From the NCBI GenBank assembly GCA_029558835.1, contig JAKQDH010000034.1:1-64000 (forward strand): a DNA stretch of 64,000 nucleotides, read 5' to 3'. This DNA is from Planctomycetota bacterium. GTDB lineage: Bacteria > Planctomycetota > Phycisphaerae > UBA1845. The notes below the pieces were generated by a model, which was not told the DNA's origin, did not search any database, and saw only the letters and a list, made by a program, of their open reading frames with translations. Below, one piece after another: positions 26,005-35,515 of the stretch (position 1 is the stretch's first letter; every line of letters begins with the position of its first letter). A program made the position numbers and the translations under genes.

Positions 26005-27053
26005 GCGCCCCGCCCCTTACCTGAGCGGGCACGCGCGCGCGCGGACGTCGCTGTCGAGGAGCCTCGCCCCCCGCGCGCCCCGGCGGCCTCTGCGGCCGAG
26101 CGTAGGAGGTACGCGCGGCCGGCGGCTGACCACGAGGCAAACAGTACGCCCGCAGTACCCAGCGCGATGAACTGAATGGGGAGGATGCGGAGGGCGGCCG
26201 CCGCGGGAATCGGCGCTGGCCCCAGCCCTGACCCGGTACGCAACGACGCAAAGAGGTAACTGATGACGCCCACTACGCCCACGGCTAGCAGCGACCACAG
26301 AGCCGAGCGCACCGGCACGACGCGAAACGCCACGTACGCCCCCACCCCCAGCGAGGCCCCGGCCAGGAAACACGCCTGACCGTGCCGAATCCCATGCGTG
26401 GCGAGGCTGCTGGAGAACAGGCTCATAATGACCAGGCTTGCCACCACGGCGACGCCCAGATGCTCAAGACCGTGCCGCGCCGGCGTCCGTTCCTCCGTGG
26501 GCAGTCCACTCAACGCCGCGCCGATTCCCGGAACATCGTACAGCGCGAGCGCCAGCCATTCGCCCGATTCTGCCTCCGGGCGCAGCCATTCCGCACACCA
26601 GCGCGCCGTCAGCACGGACGCCCCGGCCGCCGCGCCGATCAACGCCCACCAGGCTACCGACTCAATACCAAGGCTCAGCGCCAGGCTGGAGATCGACGCG
26701 CCGACGTCGTCAGCCTGCTGCAGGATGAACGTCGCGTTCGCTCCACGCAGACTCAACGCACCGAGCCCGATCACCACGGCGAAGATGCCGACGTCTGAGA
26801 CGCGCCGCCCCGCGAGCAACGTAGCCAGGGCGGCCGACACGACCGCCAGAGCGCACAACTGCACCCACGTCAGCAGCGCCCCGGAACGCGCCCCCAGGCT
26901 GACGGCGCCGTGTGGGTCGTCCGGGGCGGCCGCCATCCACCCGATGGTGAAGAACAGCGTGGCACCCAGGGCCCACGCGAGCGTGAACGCGCCCTTCTCC
27001 AACCAGGTAACACGGTGCGGGGGGGCCGCCATGACCAACTGTGCCTCAGGCAT
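26001..27053 (-). CDS. Polytopic membrane protein, unknown function
   Basis: The protein has 350 residues with about eight hydrophobic segments, for example FTLAWALGATLFFTIGWMA, WVQLCALAVVSAALATLLAG, VAVVASLVIMSLFSSSLA and FIALGTAGVLFASWSA. The tail is Arg/Ser-rich and basic. There is no motif I can name. It starts (ATG 27053) 3 bases after the dapA stop, so it is in the same operon; its product is coupled to the following small protein. Transport or stress-related regulation are possible but not shown. Confidence 0.7.
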   Translation of the reverse strand: MPEAQLVMAAPPHRVTWLEKGAFTLAWALGATLFFTIGWMAAAPDDPHGAVSLGARSGALLTWVQLCALAVVSAALATLLAGRRVSDVGIFAVVIGLGALSLRGANATFILQQADDVGASISSLALSLGIESVAWWALIGAAAGASVLTARWCAEWLRPEAESGEWLALALYDVPGIGAALSGLPTEERTPARHGLEHLGVAVVASLVIMSLFSSSLATHGIRHGQACFLAGASLGVGAYVAFRVVPVRSALWSLLAVGVVGVISYLFASLRTGSGLGPAPIPAAAALRILPIQFIALGTAGVLFASWSAAGRAYLLRSAAEAAGARGGRGSSTATSARARARSGKGRGA

Positions 27054-27056
27054 CGA

Positions 27057-28007
27057 TTACACCTTCCCTGCCAACGGGACCTCGTGCCGGCGGAGCAACT
27101 CGGCCAGAGCGTCCCGCGCGGCCGGCGGCGGCGAACACAGCGGCAGCCGGAACTCCTCCTCCAGCATACCCGCCAGCGCCATGGCCGTCTTGATGCCCAC
27201 GGGATTGGGCCCACAGGCACCCAGGCCCGCCATCAACTCGTGCACCCGGGCATGATACGATAGGGCCGCGTCCCGCGTGCCCTGCAAGCTGGCGCGCACC
27301 AGCGCCACCACCAGTTCAGGTACCAGGTTGCTCAGTACGCTGATGACTCCGACCGCGCCCAACGCCAGGAGCGGCCACGTCAGCGCGTCATCTCCGCTCA
27401 GGACCGCCACGTCACACCGCCCGAGCAGGTCGGTGACGCCGTCTACCGAACCCGTCGCGTGCTTGAGCGCGACGACGTGCGGGTAGGCCGCCCGCAGATG
27501 CACGACGACGTCGTTGGGAATACTCACGCCGGTCCGCGCCGGCACGTTATAGAGCACGAGCGGCAGGTCCACCGCCTCGGCGACGGCCGCGAAGTGTCGA
27601 AGAAGCCCCGCCGGCGACGGGCGGTTGTAGTATGGTGCCACCAGCATGGCCGCGTCGGCGCCGAGATCGCGCGCCTGCTGCGTCCGTCGGATGGTGTCGG
27701 CCGTACTGTTCGAGCCCGTCCCCGCGAGCACGCCGCAGCGCCCCGCCGCCTGCTGCATGACCGCCTCCAAAACACGCGCGCGTTCCTCGGCACTGAGCGT
27801 CGGGCTCTCTCCGGTGGTACCGCAGGGCACCACCCAGTCCACGCCCGCGGCAATCTGTCGCTCAACGATTGCCTCCAACCGCGCGTAATCGACTGCCGCC
27901 GCCTGAAATGGCGTCACCAGGGCCGTCATGGTGCCACGCAAGGGGCGCTTTGCAGAGACGGCCGGAGGCATGACGCCCTCCTCAAACCTGAGCCTCGTCG
28001 TTGTCAT
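27057..28007 (-). CDS. dapA: 4-hydroxy-tetrahydrodipicolinate synthase
   Basis: The protein has 316 residues. It condenses pyruvate with aspartate semialdehyde, the first step of the lysine/diaminopimelate branch, in the cytoplasm. The TIM-barrel family motifs are present: PCGTTGES (61-68), Tyr153 in VLYNVPART and the Schiff-base Lys182 in VALKHATGS. The first 20 or so residues are an extra N-terminal tail; internal Met13 or Met27 could be the true start, but the ATG at 28007 overlaps the pdxJ stop (ATGA), which favours it. Related N-acetylneuraminate lyase-type functions are less likely given the GTTGES motif. Confidence 0.92.
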   Translation of the reverse strand: MTTTRLRFEEGVMPPAVSAKRPLRGTMTALVTPFQAAAVDYARLEAIVERQIAAGVDWVVPCGTTGESPTLSAEERARVLEAVMQQAAGRCGVLAGTGSNSTADTIRRTQQARDLGADAAMLVAPYYNRPSPAGLLRHFAAVAEAVDLPLVLYNVPARTGVSIPNDVVVHLRAAYPHVVALKHATGSVDGVTDLLGRCDVAVLSGDDALTWPLLALGAVGVISVLSNLVPELVVALVRASLQGTRDAALSYHARVHELMAGLGACGPNPVGIKTAMALAGMLEEEFRLPLCSPPPAARDALAELLRRHEVPLAGKV

Positions 28008-28735
28008 GGTCGCGGGGCATACAGATCAAGCAGGCGCTTCATCTCGCGCACGGCCTCTCGCATCCCGACAAAGATTGCCCGCGACACGATTGAATGCCCG
28101 ATATTGAACTCGCCGAAACCGGGCAAGGCCGCGATCGGCGCGATGTTGCGGTAGGTCAACCCGTGCCCGCCGTGCACCTCCAGCCCCACCTGGTGTCCCA
28201 AAGCGATGCCCGCCCGCAACACCTCGACTGCGCCGGCACGCTGCTTCGGCGTCCGCGCGTGGGCATAGGCACCGGTCCAAAGCTCGATCGCGTCAAAGCC
28301 GACCGCGGCCGACGCCTCAATCTGGTCCGCCACCGGCTCGATGAAGGCACTGACGACGATGCCCTCGTTCTTCAGCCGGGCAACGGTGGCCGCCACCCGC
28401 GCCCGATGTCGCACCACGTCCAGCCCGCCCTCCGTGGTCAGCTCCTCGCGCCGTTCGGGCACCAGGGTGCATTGGTCGGGTTTGAGGCGGGCGGCGATGG
28501 CGACGATCTCGTCGGCGGCCGCCATTTCCATGTTGAGCTTGACGGCCACGGTCCGGCGGAGCACCTCGGCATCCCGGTCGCCGATGTGCCGGCGATCCTC
28601 GCGCAGGTGAAACGTAATCCCGTCCGCTCCGCCCAGCTCGGCCTCGGCGGCCGCCCAGATCGGATCGGGTTCATCCGTGCGGCGAGCCTGCCGCACCGTG
28701 GCCACGTGGTCGATGTTCACACCCAACAACGCCAT
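28004..28735 (-). CDS. pdxJ: Pyridoxine 5'-phosphate synthase
   Basis: The protein has 243 residues. PdxJ joins 1-deoxyxylulose 5-phosphate with 3-amino-2-oxopropyl phosphate in the last step of DXP-dependent vitamin B6 synthesis. Diagnostic motifs are [16 protein letters not shown] at the start, [15 protein letters not shown] (about 35-49), [24 protein letters not shown] and [11 protein letters not shown]. Length and order are as usual. It heads the operon pdxJ-dapA-membrane protein-small protein, with dapA overlapping by four bases. Confidence 0.96.
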   Translation of the reverse strand: MALLGVNIDHVATVRQARRTDEPDPIWAAAEAELGGADGITFHLREDRRHIGDRDAEVLRRTVAVKLNMEMAAADEIVAIAARLKPDQCTLVPERREELTTEGGLDVVRHRARVAATVARLKNEGIVVSAFIEPVADQIEASAAVGFDAIELWTGAYAHARTPKQRAGAVEVLRAGIALGHQVGLEVHGGHGLTYRNIAPIAALPGFGEFNIGHSIVSRAIFVGMREAVREMKRLLDLYAPRP

Positions 28736-29094
28736 CGCTTTGCCGCATCTCCAAAAGGGCCCGCAAGAAACGACCCACTACGCTCCTTGATTATAGGGAA
28801 TCTGCGCGACGTGTAAACGCGGACGACGAGGCTGCCCCGGACGCACGACCTGTGAACCCCTCTCCCCTCGGGAGAGGGGTAGGGGTGAGGGCGGCGCCAG
28901 CAAGGGTGCCCGCGTCGTGCACAAACGTGACCACCCGCCACGCGGAAGACGCTAAACGCGTACGCAACGGGCGTCGCGGGTAAGCATGCTCCTGTGCCGG
29001 ACGACATGCCCACGCCCACCTGCCGGAGGGTGAGGGCATGGCACCCGCGCTGAACACCTACCCGTCCCGTGTTCGTCGACGCGGCCTCGTCCGC
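28736..29094. other. Intergenic region with dispersed palindromes
   Basis: No gene supported. Palindrome family A lies at 28856-28893, a family B half copy at 28973-28988 and a ccacctgccggaggg segment near 29020. Together they form an inverted counterpart of the mosaic at 15200-15420. Confidence 0.5.
28856..28893 (-). repeat. Dispersed palindrome family A, copy 2
   Basis: acccctctcccctcgggaga then ggggtaggggtgagggcgg. Inverted relative to copy 1 and located between pdxJ and the dockerin gene end. Confidence 0.7.
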
Positions 29095-30345
29095 TCAATC
29101 CACTGAAACCGGACCGGTCAGGTACTCCGCAAACCACGCGAAATCGTCAAGGTCCACATCCAGATCGCCGGCCACCAGGTTGCCGTCGAAGTCTGCCGGG
29201 AAGCAGGTTCGCAGCGTGCGCGGCTGCCCGGGCCCGGTGAAGCAGTTCTGAAAGCCCGCGAAGTCCGCCAAGTCCACGTCCCCGTCGCGGTCGAAGTCAC
29301 CGAGGTGGGGGAAGACGTCCGCCACGGCGTCTACCTCCGGCGTCCCGCCGCCGGTACCGCCTTCGATCCGCACGTAGCGAATCCAGTCCAGCCCGGGCAC
29401 CTCGAGCCATTCCAGATCGAGCGCGGTGCCCCCCGCGGACTCCTCGTACAACTCCGCCGCCCAAGCCACCGACTCGCCGAACAGGTCCCCCCACTTCAGC
29501 CGTGGATCGACCGGCCAGGTTGGATCGGTCGCGTGGCCCCACCACAGGTTCCAGGCCCCCAACGCCGGGTCAGGGTGCTGAGGATCGTAGACGCGCCCCA
29601 ACGTCGGGGCGAAGACGTCGGCATACGGCCCATCCGTGCCGGCGTAGGGTCCCTCGGGATCCGCGTGCGGTCCGTGCAGGTTGTCGAACGTGTACCACGT
29701 TTGCCCGTCCTGGCTGACGGAGACCGTCCCCGGCTCGATGAATCCGTACTCGGGGGCGATCGTCGCGTTCGCCGGGTCGCCGTTCGTCCAGTATACCCCC
29801 TCGGGCAGTGTAGACCACGAGTTGCCGTAGATGACCAGGTCGACTCCATAGGGATTCCTTGCCTCGTTCAGCACGGGATCCTCGAACCTTACGGTCAAGC
29901 GCCCACCCAGTCCCACGGTGACCACCTCAAACGAGCGAAACGGGCCGTACACCGAGACGACGGGCACGGCGTCGTCGGCGGGGATGTTCCACCCGTCGCC
30001 GGTGCTGTCCACGGTCGGCCGCCCCAGTGCCGTCGCGGCGTCCGTGAACGGCAGACCGCTCAGGTAGTCAACGCCGACGCCGACGCCCGGAATGTACTGC
30101 ACTACGGATGTGGCGAAGTCAGTGGGGTCATACTGGTATGCGTACTGCGCGTGTGCCACCGCACACAGCCCGCCCAGCACCGCCACCACAACACCTGACC
30201 CTTGAACCCAACGGCACCGCCCCGCGGCGCGCCTATTCGAGGTCGTACATACTGTTATCCGCTGAAAGGAAGCCGGTGCCTGGCGCGATGCGCCGCCGGT
30301 CGGCTGGGTATGTATCTGTATAGCGTTCACTCCAGGTCTCCGCAT
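29095..30345 (-). CDS. Secreted dockerin protein, last gene of the B12-riboswitch operon
   Basis: The mature part is about 350 residues after a hydrophobic segment ending AVAHAQ. A domain with [65 protein letters not shown] and [14 protein letters not shown] resembles surface proteins I recall near cobalamin riboswitches. Two dockerin/EF-hand loops end the protein ([20 protein letters not shown] and [16 protein letters not shown]). The start is unclear: ATG 30345 overlaps the pseudopilin gene and gives a very long n-region. A GTG near 30195 would give a short signal peptide. Product probably surface-exposed and Ca2+-stabilised. Confidence 0.7.
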   Translation of the reverse strand: MRRPGVNAIQIHTQPTGGASRQAPASFQRITVCTTSNRRAAGRCRWVQGSGVVVAVLGGLCAVAHAQYAYQYDPTDFATSVVQYIPGVGVGVDYLSGLPFTDAATALGRPTVDSTGDGWNIPADDAVPVVSVYGPFRSFEVVTVGLGGRLTVRFEDPVLNEARNPYGVDLVIYGNSWSTLPEGVYWTNGDPANATIAPEYGFIEPGTVSVSQDGQTWYTFDNLHGPHADPEGPYAGTDGPYADVFAPTLGRVYDPQHPDPALGAWNLWWGHATDPTWPVDPRLKWGDLFGESVAWAAELYEESAGGTALDLEWLEVPGLDWIRYVRIEGGTGGGTPEVDAVADVFPHLGDFDRDGDVDLADFAGFQNCFTGPGQPRTLRTCFPADFDGNLVAGDLDVDLDDFAWFAEYLTGPVSVD

Positions 30346-31060
30346 GGGCGTCGCAGAACGCGACGTTGGTTTTCTTAAGGTGCCGATAGCCCTGCGTGCC
30401 GGCGTGACGTCCGGCGAAGCCCACATCGCCTGGATTAGCCCACGGGGCCCGCATGAACTTGTTGGCTCCCGCGCTGTACTGCCCGTCGCCAAACAGCGCG
30501 GTACGTGCAGGCACTCTTATTTGCGCCACCATCGCCGGCGCGGGAATCGCCTCCCCCTGGCCGTGGCCGATGTAGCTCGTGTTGTAGTTGTACCCGGTGT
30601 ACGGATCCGTCAGCCAGTTGGCTGCTCCCTCGTAGCCGGGGCACTGTTGAATCGCCTCCATGCCGCACCCGCGCCACAGCAACCCCGGCGTAACCACCGT
30701 GGTTGCCGGCCAAGTGCTCAGATCACGCTTGGTCGTGAAGTCCCAGGCATACGAAACGATCAACTGGCGCGCCTCTGTGTAATACGCGATCGGGTACCGA
30801 TCGGCGAACGCGTTGGCGTAATCGCACGCCGCAATGGCCATTTGCCGCAGGTTGCTGCGACACTGGACGCTGCGCGCCAGCGCCCGCGCCTGTCCCAGCG
30901 AGGGCAGCAGGATGGCCAGCAGCAGCGCGATCACCGCGATGACGACCAGCAGTTCGACAAGTGTGACGCCGGCTCGCACGGGTAACGGTGCGTATCGCGG
31001 GCGCCGGGTACTGCAGCTCACCTGCCGCCCCTTTGGTGGCGTGCCGTAAACAGAATACAT
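30233..31060 (-). CDS. Pseudopilin-like protein with prepilin N-terminus
   Basis: The protein has 275 residues from the ATG at 31060. After a basic leader comes [20 protein letters not shown] (about 29-48), the class III prepilin signal with Glu at +5, then a soluble domain with [20 protein letters not shown] and a C-terminal [20 protein letters not shown]. This is the layout of the DUF1559/planctomycete pseudopilin-like group. It lies 20 bases after the PEP-CTERM gene and overlaps the dockerin frame, so it is in the riboswitch-controlled operon. It would need the prepilin peptidase encoded elsewhere. Confidence 0.82.
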   Translation of the reverse strand: MYSVYGTPPKGRQVSCSTRRPRYAPLPVRAGVTLVELLVVIAVIALLLAILLPSLGQARALARSVQCRSNLRQMAIAACDYANAFADRYPIAYYTEARQLIVSYAWDFTTKRDLSTWPATTVVTPGLLWRGCGMEAIQQCPGYEGAANWLTDPYTGYNYNTSYIGHGQGEAIPAPAMVAQIRVPARTALFGDGQYSAGANKFMRAPWANPGDVGFAGRHAGTQGYRHLKKTNVAFCDAHAETWSERYTDTYPADRRRIAPGTGFLSADNSMYDLE

Positions 31061-31079
31061 ACTCACGGCCTCCGTGCCG

Positions 31080-31664
31080 TCACTGCACACGCCGGCGTCG
31101 CCGCCCAAGACCTACGACGCCCAAAAGCAGCAGCCCCAGGGATGCCGGCTCGGGCACCGGGATTGTCAGCGTGGCGCTTGTCCAGTTGCCGGAATCCATG
31201 TTGAAGCCTTCTATAACGCCGGCGTCCAGCGGCTCCGTGTTGATGCCGCCACCGTTCGAGACCCACGTGACGCCGCCGTCAGACGTGCTGCCGCACCACC
31301 ACCAGCCGCTGTAGCCGGCGCTCGTATGCTGGTCGGGATCGATGGTAGGGTCGCAGTAGAAGGCGTCGTTCAGGAAGGCGCCGCCGTAGCTCGTCGTCAC
31401 GGTGAGAGGACCCGCAGCGCAGATCTCCATCACGGCATCCGAAACGTATTGGTTGCCCGACCAGCGATACCCCCAGGCATGAGCTTCAGTCTCGTAGGGA
31501 CCGTTCGTGTCGTTCCAGTCGATGACGAGGATGGTCTCGTTGGGCCCCGCGCCGGCCCAGTAATCGACCTCCACCCAGTAACCGTTGAGGTTGTACGGCT
31601 CGGCGACGGCCGCACTTGTGAAAGCGAACAATACAAGAGACGTTGCGAACGCTGCGGTTCTCAT
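31080..31664 (-). CDS. PEP-CTERM protein, first gene after the B12 riboswitch
   Basis: The protein has 194 residues with a signal peptide ([21 protein letters not shown]) and a Trp/Gly-rich domain: [53 protein letters not shown]. The end is [17 protein letters not shown] followed by RRRRR, a textbook PEP-CTERM sorting signal handled by exosortase. The ATG at 31664 has a gaggagga ribosome binding site. From memory, domains with WxGxGxNxxxxVIDWNDG...WGYRWxG occur in proteins encoded near B12 riboswitches; here the riboswitch and terminator lie directly upstream. It could bind corrinoids at the surface. That function is inference. Confidence 0.85.
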   Translation of the reverse strand: MRTAAFATSLVLFAFTSAAVAEPYNLNGYWVEVDYWAGAGPNETILVIDWNDTNGPYETEAHAWGYRWSGNQYVSDAVMEICAAGPLTVTTSYGGAFLNDAFYCDPTIDPDQHTSAGYSGWWWCGSTSDGGVTWVSNGGGINTEPLDAGVIEGFNMDSGNWTSATLTIPVPEPASLGLLLLGVVGLGRRRRRVQ

Positions 31665-31719
31665 GCGTTCCTCCTCTGGCCCAGGCTGCTGATCCGCGCA
31701 GCCGCCCGGGCCGATCGCA

Positions 31720-31764
31720 AGGAAAAAGAAAGTCCCGGTACCCCGACGAACGGGATACCGGGAC
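31720..31764 (-). terminator. Intrinsic terminator between the B12 riboswitch and its operon
   Basis: On the minus strand a strong hairpin (GTCCCGGTA... and ...TACCGGGAC, arms 31751-31764 and 31732-31744) is followed at once by TTTCTTTTTCC (31721-31731). This is a Rho-independent terminator about 110 bases after the riboswitch and 56 bases before the PEP-CTERM start codon, the place expected for transcription attenuation when cobalamin is bound. Confidence 0.8.
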
Positions 31765-31874
31765 CTGTTTCCTTCAGGAGGAACGGGCACCAACTGCCCT
31801 CCCGGCCGGACGCCGAGAACGCAAAGTTGGCGCAGATCGCGGTACCCCAAACGCCGAGGGCACCACCGATACGC

Positions 31875-32095
31875 AACTGCGACCACAGGCAGGTTTTCTG
31901 GCTTACGGATCAACCTACTAGCCACGTCTTCTCCGCCTTCGGCATCCCGCGGCCGTCCCTTCAGAGGCTGCGGAGGCATCCGGCGAATGACCTCGTGTGG
32001 CGTTCGTCCCCGATCACAGCGGCGGGTCCGCGGTGGATTTGCACCACCTTCCCGTTTTCAGCCGCCCCGCGGCGGCCACCTGCGATCACGCGAGT
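31875..32095 (-). promoter_or_regulatory. Cobalamin (B12) riboswitch
   Basis: Read 5'-3' on the minus strand, the conserved core is present in order. There is an upstream GCAGGTGGCC arm (32074-32083), ACGGGAA (32049-32055), GGTGGTGCAAATCCACC (32032-32048), GACCCGCCGCTGTGATC (32012-32028), variable stems, and the B12 box AGCCAGAAAACCTGCC (31888-31903). These match the adenosyl/hydroxocobalamin aptamer consensus closely. It precedes an intrinsic terminator and then the PEP-CTERM/pseudopilin/dockerin operon, so these genes should be on when cobalamin is scarce. Confidence 0.92.
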
Positions 32096-32200
32096 ATTCA
32101 CTTGTCAGGGGCGCGGTCGGTCCCGCGCCATTCATACAGGGGTTTCATACACGATGCTGCGCCGCGCGTCAAGCGCAATTCCGTGCGGGTGCGCTGGAGT

Positions 32201-32827
32201 CTACTGCCCGCGCCGCCGCACCAGGCTCAGCCCCAGCAGCCCTACCAGCGTCCCGGCCAGGGCCACGTCCGCCGACGCGCCGCAGAAGCTTACGTTGACC
32301 GGCCAGACGTTCTCGTCGTCATCGGGCTCGATCACGATGACGTCGTCGTCATCACCCGGGTCAACGATGATGACGTCCGTGCACACCGACTGGTCATCCC
32401 AGTAATCGCAGGCGTCGCACGGGACGTCGTAGAAGTCTTCCGGCAGCAGGTCGGTCACGCCGGGCTCGCCGGTGAAGCCGTCCACGCTGACCACGCGCCC
32501 GTTGAGGCCCAGCCACCAGAGCGTGCGGAAGCCATCGCCATCCCAGTCCCAGCTTATAAAACCCGCAGGCTCGCCCAGGTAGTAGACGTTGCCGTCGATG
32601 TCCACGTACGTATCCGCCAAGTACACGTCCGGACCGTCCACGATGACGAGCACGCCGCTAACGGAATCCACCACGAGCAACGCATTCTCCGCGTTGATGA
32701 GGTCGCAGGTCGACACGGAGATCGTGTCGTCAAACACGTCCCACGGCACCTCCGCCGACGCCGTTCCGGTAAGACCCATGATCAACGCGCCGACCCCCAG
32801 CAGCAGTCCAAACAGGTGCTCTCGCAT
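32201..32827 (-). CDS. Secreted Asp-rich protein with C-terminal membrane anchor and Arg tail
   Basis: The protein has 208 residues. aaggag precedes the ATG at 32827 by eight bases; a GTG just upstream is the alternative. A signal peptide ends TASA. The body has Asp/Val-rich stretches (VVDSVSGVLVIVDGPDVYL, DVIIVDPGDDDDVIVIEPDD), which could bind Ca2+. The C-terminus ALAGTLVGLLGLSLVRRR is a helix with a basic tail like PEP-CTERM but without the PEP motif. It may be a variant sorting signal. Function unknown. It lies 5' of the riboswitch and is not under its control. Confidence 0.75.
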   Translation of the reverse strand: MREHLFGLLLGVGALIMGLTGTASAEVPWDVFDDTISVSTCDLINAENALLVVDSVSGVLVIVDGPDVYLADTYVDIDGNVYYLGEPAGFISWDWDGDGFRTLWWLGLNGRVVSVDGFTGEPGVTDLLPEDFYDVPCDACDYWDDQSVCTDVIIVDPGDDDDVIVIEPDDDENVWPVNVSFCGASADVALAGTLVGLLGLSLVRRRGQ

Positions 32828-32982
32828 CACTTAAGCTCCTTGTCGCCAAAGGTTTACGTCATCAGCGGCCCAGCGGCAGGTAGCAGCCGCACCCTTGCCC
32901 CCGGAGGCTCGGGCCTTCCCGCCGCCTGAGTAGTATGCCCGAAAGCCAAGTGCCCGGCCAGACGGGCGCCGCCGCCGGCCCG

Positions 32983-34104
32983 CTAGCGGCCGGTGCGGCC
33001 CCGGAACGTCGGCCCCGTGCCGAAGTTGCCCTCCGGCCGGGACTGCACCGGGTGCACGATGACCGTCGTCGAGCCCGCGCTCCGCTCCTGTGCGGTCAGC
33101 CCAGCGGCGGCCGACCCCGCGCGACGTGCGCTATAGTGCACCAGCTCCGTGCCGGCGGCCGGTCCCAGGGCGGCGTATCCGCCGGGGTAATCCCCGGCCG
33201 CCAGTGCCTCCGACCTCGTCAACTCGCCGCGGTTGTACAGGGCCACCGTCCGCGTGAACGTCGCCTCGGTCAGCCACAAGTTGGCGATGGTACGCTCATT
33301 GACGTACTCGCCCGGACGTACCGTGCGGGCATAGGCCTCGCCACGCGCCGTCTGCAGTGCCTCGATCAGCCCGGACTCGGCCAGGGAAATGTCAAACCGG
33401 CCGGTTTGAGCTTCCACCGATATCTGCCAACCCTCGGTGCCACGTTTGGCCAGCGTCACCACGGGGCTCGAAACCCGGACATCGGCGCGGAGTTCGCCTT
33501 CGCTGGATGCCCCGCGGATGGTCCCGTACCCGAGACCCAAGCGAATCGTCTCCGTGACCGCGCTGCGGTAGGCCGCGTCGATGCTGGTAAGGCTTACCGG
33601 CCGGATGCTGACGAACGTCGTCTTCCCGAATTGGAGGTTCACATGCGCGCGCAAGGCCGTCCGGATCTGCGTCCCCGGTTCGAGCCGGTCGCCGACCGCC
33701 AGCGGGGTCCAGCCCTCGCCCGCGAAGACACTCACGCCTTGCTTCGACCAGTGGGCGATGCCGCGAACCTCGATTACGACTGCCTGCAACGGGGTCGGGG
33801 TGGCCGGTGGCTCCACAGCCGGGGATGCCGGTGGCTGAGTTGCGGCGGGCTTGCCCTCAGGGGTCTCTGTGGTGGCAGGCGGAACCTGTCGGTCGGGTTT
33901 GCTGACGGGTGTCCCGGCCGGAGGTGTGTGGGGCGTCGCGGTGGGCTGCGCCTCGGCAGGGGGGGAGTCGGTCCCACCCCTCGCACGCGTCGCGTCAGCC
34001 GACGGCTGGGCGACCGCCGTCGCCGCCAGCATTCCCCAAACAACCGCGCTCACCCACGCCCAACGGTGAGTTCCGATCCTGCCCAGACGGGACATAGCCG
34101 GCAT
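32983..34104 (-). CDS. Secreted FecR-domain-like protein
   Basis: The protein has 373 residues with a signal peptide (WAWVSAVVWGMLAATAVAQ) and a long Pro/Thr-rich linker (residues 33-105). A FecR-like domain follows: VVIEVRGIAHWSKQG, WTPLAVGDRLEPGTQIRTAL, VNLQFGKTTFVSIRPVS, where the GDxLxxGxxxxT pattern is typical. The last 130 residues have no known motif. The ATG at 34104 has ggga gg six to seven bases upstream. Such stand-alone secreted FecR-like proteins are frequent in planctomycetes, and no sigma/FecA partner is nearby, so a signalling role is not implied. Confidence 0.75.
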   Translation of the reverse strand: MPAMSRLGRIGTHRWAWVSAVVWGMLAATAVAQPSADATRARGGTDSPPAEAQPTATPHTPPAGTPVSKPDRQVPPATTETPEGKPAATQPPASPAVEPPATPTPLQAVVIEVRGIAHWSKQGVSVFAGEGWTPLAVGDRLEPGTQIRTALRAHVNLQFGKTTFVSIRPVSLTSIDAAYRSAVTETIRLGLGYGTIRGASSEGELRADVRVSSPVVTLAKRGTEGWQISVEAQTGRFDISLAESGLIEALQTARGEAYARTVRPGEYVNERTIANLWLTEATFTRTVALYNRGELTRSEALAAGDYPGGYAALGPAAGTELVHYSARRAGSAAAGLTAQERSAGSTTVIVHPVQSRPEGNFGTGPTFRGRTGR

Positions 34105-34277
34105 GGCACACCTCCCAGGGGAGATCGCAGTCAGCGCGCTACAGAAAGCGCCCGGGGGAGAGACCAGTCAATTGTACCCATTCCGGGCCGGGGAATCACC
34201 CGCCTGCATCGCAGCCGCGTCGTGTCGACGCCACGCCTAAGGGGGCGGCCTTGGGCCTGCGTGAAGCCGCCGGAGCC

Positions 34278-35351
34278 TCAGCGAGAGCGACCCACCAGTT
34301 GCACCCGCCGGCGACCCCGCTCCACGACCCCGATCTCAATGGGGTTCTCACCCGCCTCCCGCAGCACGTCCATCGCCCCGGCCGCGTAGTGCGGGCGGAC
34401 CATCATCACGAACCCGATCCCCATGTTGAAGACCTTGTACATCTCCGCGCGGGTCGTGCCGAGCCGCCGCAGGAAGGCGAAGATCGGCGGCGTTCGCCAC
34501 GTGCTGCGGTCGAGCACGGCCTCACACTTCGCAGGCAGCACCCGTTCGATGTTCTCGCGCAGGCCGCCACCGGTGATGTGGGCCATCGCGGTCACCACAC
34601 GCTTGACCTGGTACTTGTGCAACACGGCGAGCACCGGCTTGACGTAGATGCGGGTGGGACGCAGCAGCGCCTCGCCGAGCGCTTCGCCGAGATCATCATG
34701 GACCGCATCCAGCTTGCACCGGCCGGCCGCGATCAGCTTGCGCACCAGCGTGTAGCCGTTGGAGTGCACGCCGCTGGAGGGCAGGCCGATGATCACATCG
34801 CCCGGTCGCACCCCCGTGCCGTCCACCACCCGGCCCAGTTCGACGACGCCCACGGCGAAGCCGGCCAGGTCGATGTGCCCGGGGTGGTAGAGGTCGGGCA
34901 TCTCCGCGGTCTCGCCGCCCAGCAGGGTACACTCCGCCTGCCGACAGCCCTCGGCGATGCCCTCGATGACGCTGAGCAGCCCGGCCGGGTCGAGCTTGGA
35001 GACGGCCAGGTAATCGAGGAAGAACAGCGGCTCACCCCCGCAGGTGATGAGGTCATTGACGTTCATGGCCACCAGGTCGATCCCGATGGTGTCGAGGCGG
35101 CCCATCTCCAGGGCGATCAGCACCTTGGTGCCCACGCCGTCGGCACAGCCGATCAGCACGGGGCGGCGGTAGTTGCGTCGAAAGAGCTGCTCCTCGTAGT
35201 CGAGGCGAAACAGGCCGGCGAACGCGTTGTGGCGACTGCACACGCGCGGGCCGTAGGTGCTGGTCATGGCCGCCTTGATCGCGTTTACCCAGCGCGTGTT
35301 GGCGGTGATGTCAACGCCTGCTTCCCGGTACGTCAGTTTGTTCTTGGCCAT
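34278..35351 (-). CDS. purM: Phosphoribosylformylglycinamidine cyclo-ligase
   Basis: The protein has 357 residues and makes aminoimidazole ribotide (AIR) in purine synthesis, using ATP. Motifs: LTYREAGVDITAN at the start, GCADGVGTKVLIALEMG, VNDLITCGGEPLFFLDYLA, LLGGETAEMPDLY, GLPSSGVHSNGYTLVR and AHITGGGLRENI. I took the ATG at 35351 because family proteins begin just before LTYREAGVD; an in-frame GTG at 35390 would add 13 residues. purF lies upstream on the same strand, separated by about 160 bases that include a dispersed palindrome, so they may form one purine unit. Confidence 0.96.
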   Translation of the reverse strand: MAKNKLTYREAGVDITANTRWVNAIKAAMTSTYGPRVCSRHNAFAGLFRLDYEEQLFRRNYRRPVLIGCADGVGTKVLIALEMGRLDTIGIDLVAMNVNDLITCGGEPLFFLDYLAVSKLDPAGLLSVIEGIAEGCRQAECTLLGGETAEMPDLYHPGHIDLAGFAVGVVELGRVVDGTGVRPGDVIIGLPSSGVHSNGYTLVRKLIAAGRCKLDAVHDDLGEALGEALLRPTRIYVKPVLAVLHKYQVKRVVTAMAHITGGGLRENIERVLPAKCEAVLDRSTWRTPPIFAFLRRLGTTRAEMYKVFNMGIGFVMMVRPHYAAGAMDVLREAGENPIEIGVVERGRRRVQLVGRSR

Positions 35352-35464
35352 GCGTTGCCGACCTGGTTGCCTGGGCTTGTTAGCGCTCACGTGTCATGCG
35401 TCCTCAGGACTACACCTGCGGATCGGAATGGTCCCGCTCCCCCTGTGCGCCAGTCCCTTCCGGA

Positions 35465-35502
35465 CCCTCACCCCTGCCCCTCCCCCTGCAAGGGAGAGGG
35501 GC
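35465..35502 (+). repeat. Dispersed palindrome family A, copy 3
   Basis: ccctcacccctgcccctccc, then ctgcaagggagaggggc. Lies between purF and purM. Confidence 0.65.
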
Positions 35503-35515
35503 TCCAGGCGGTCGA

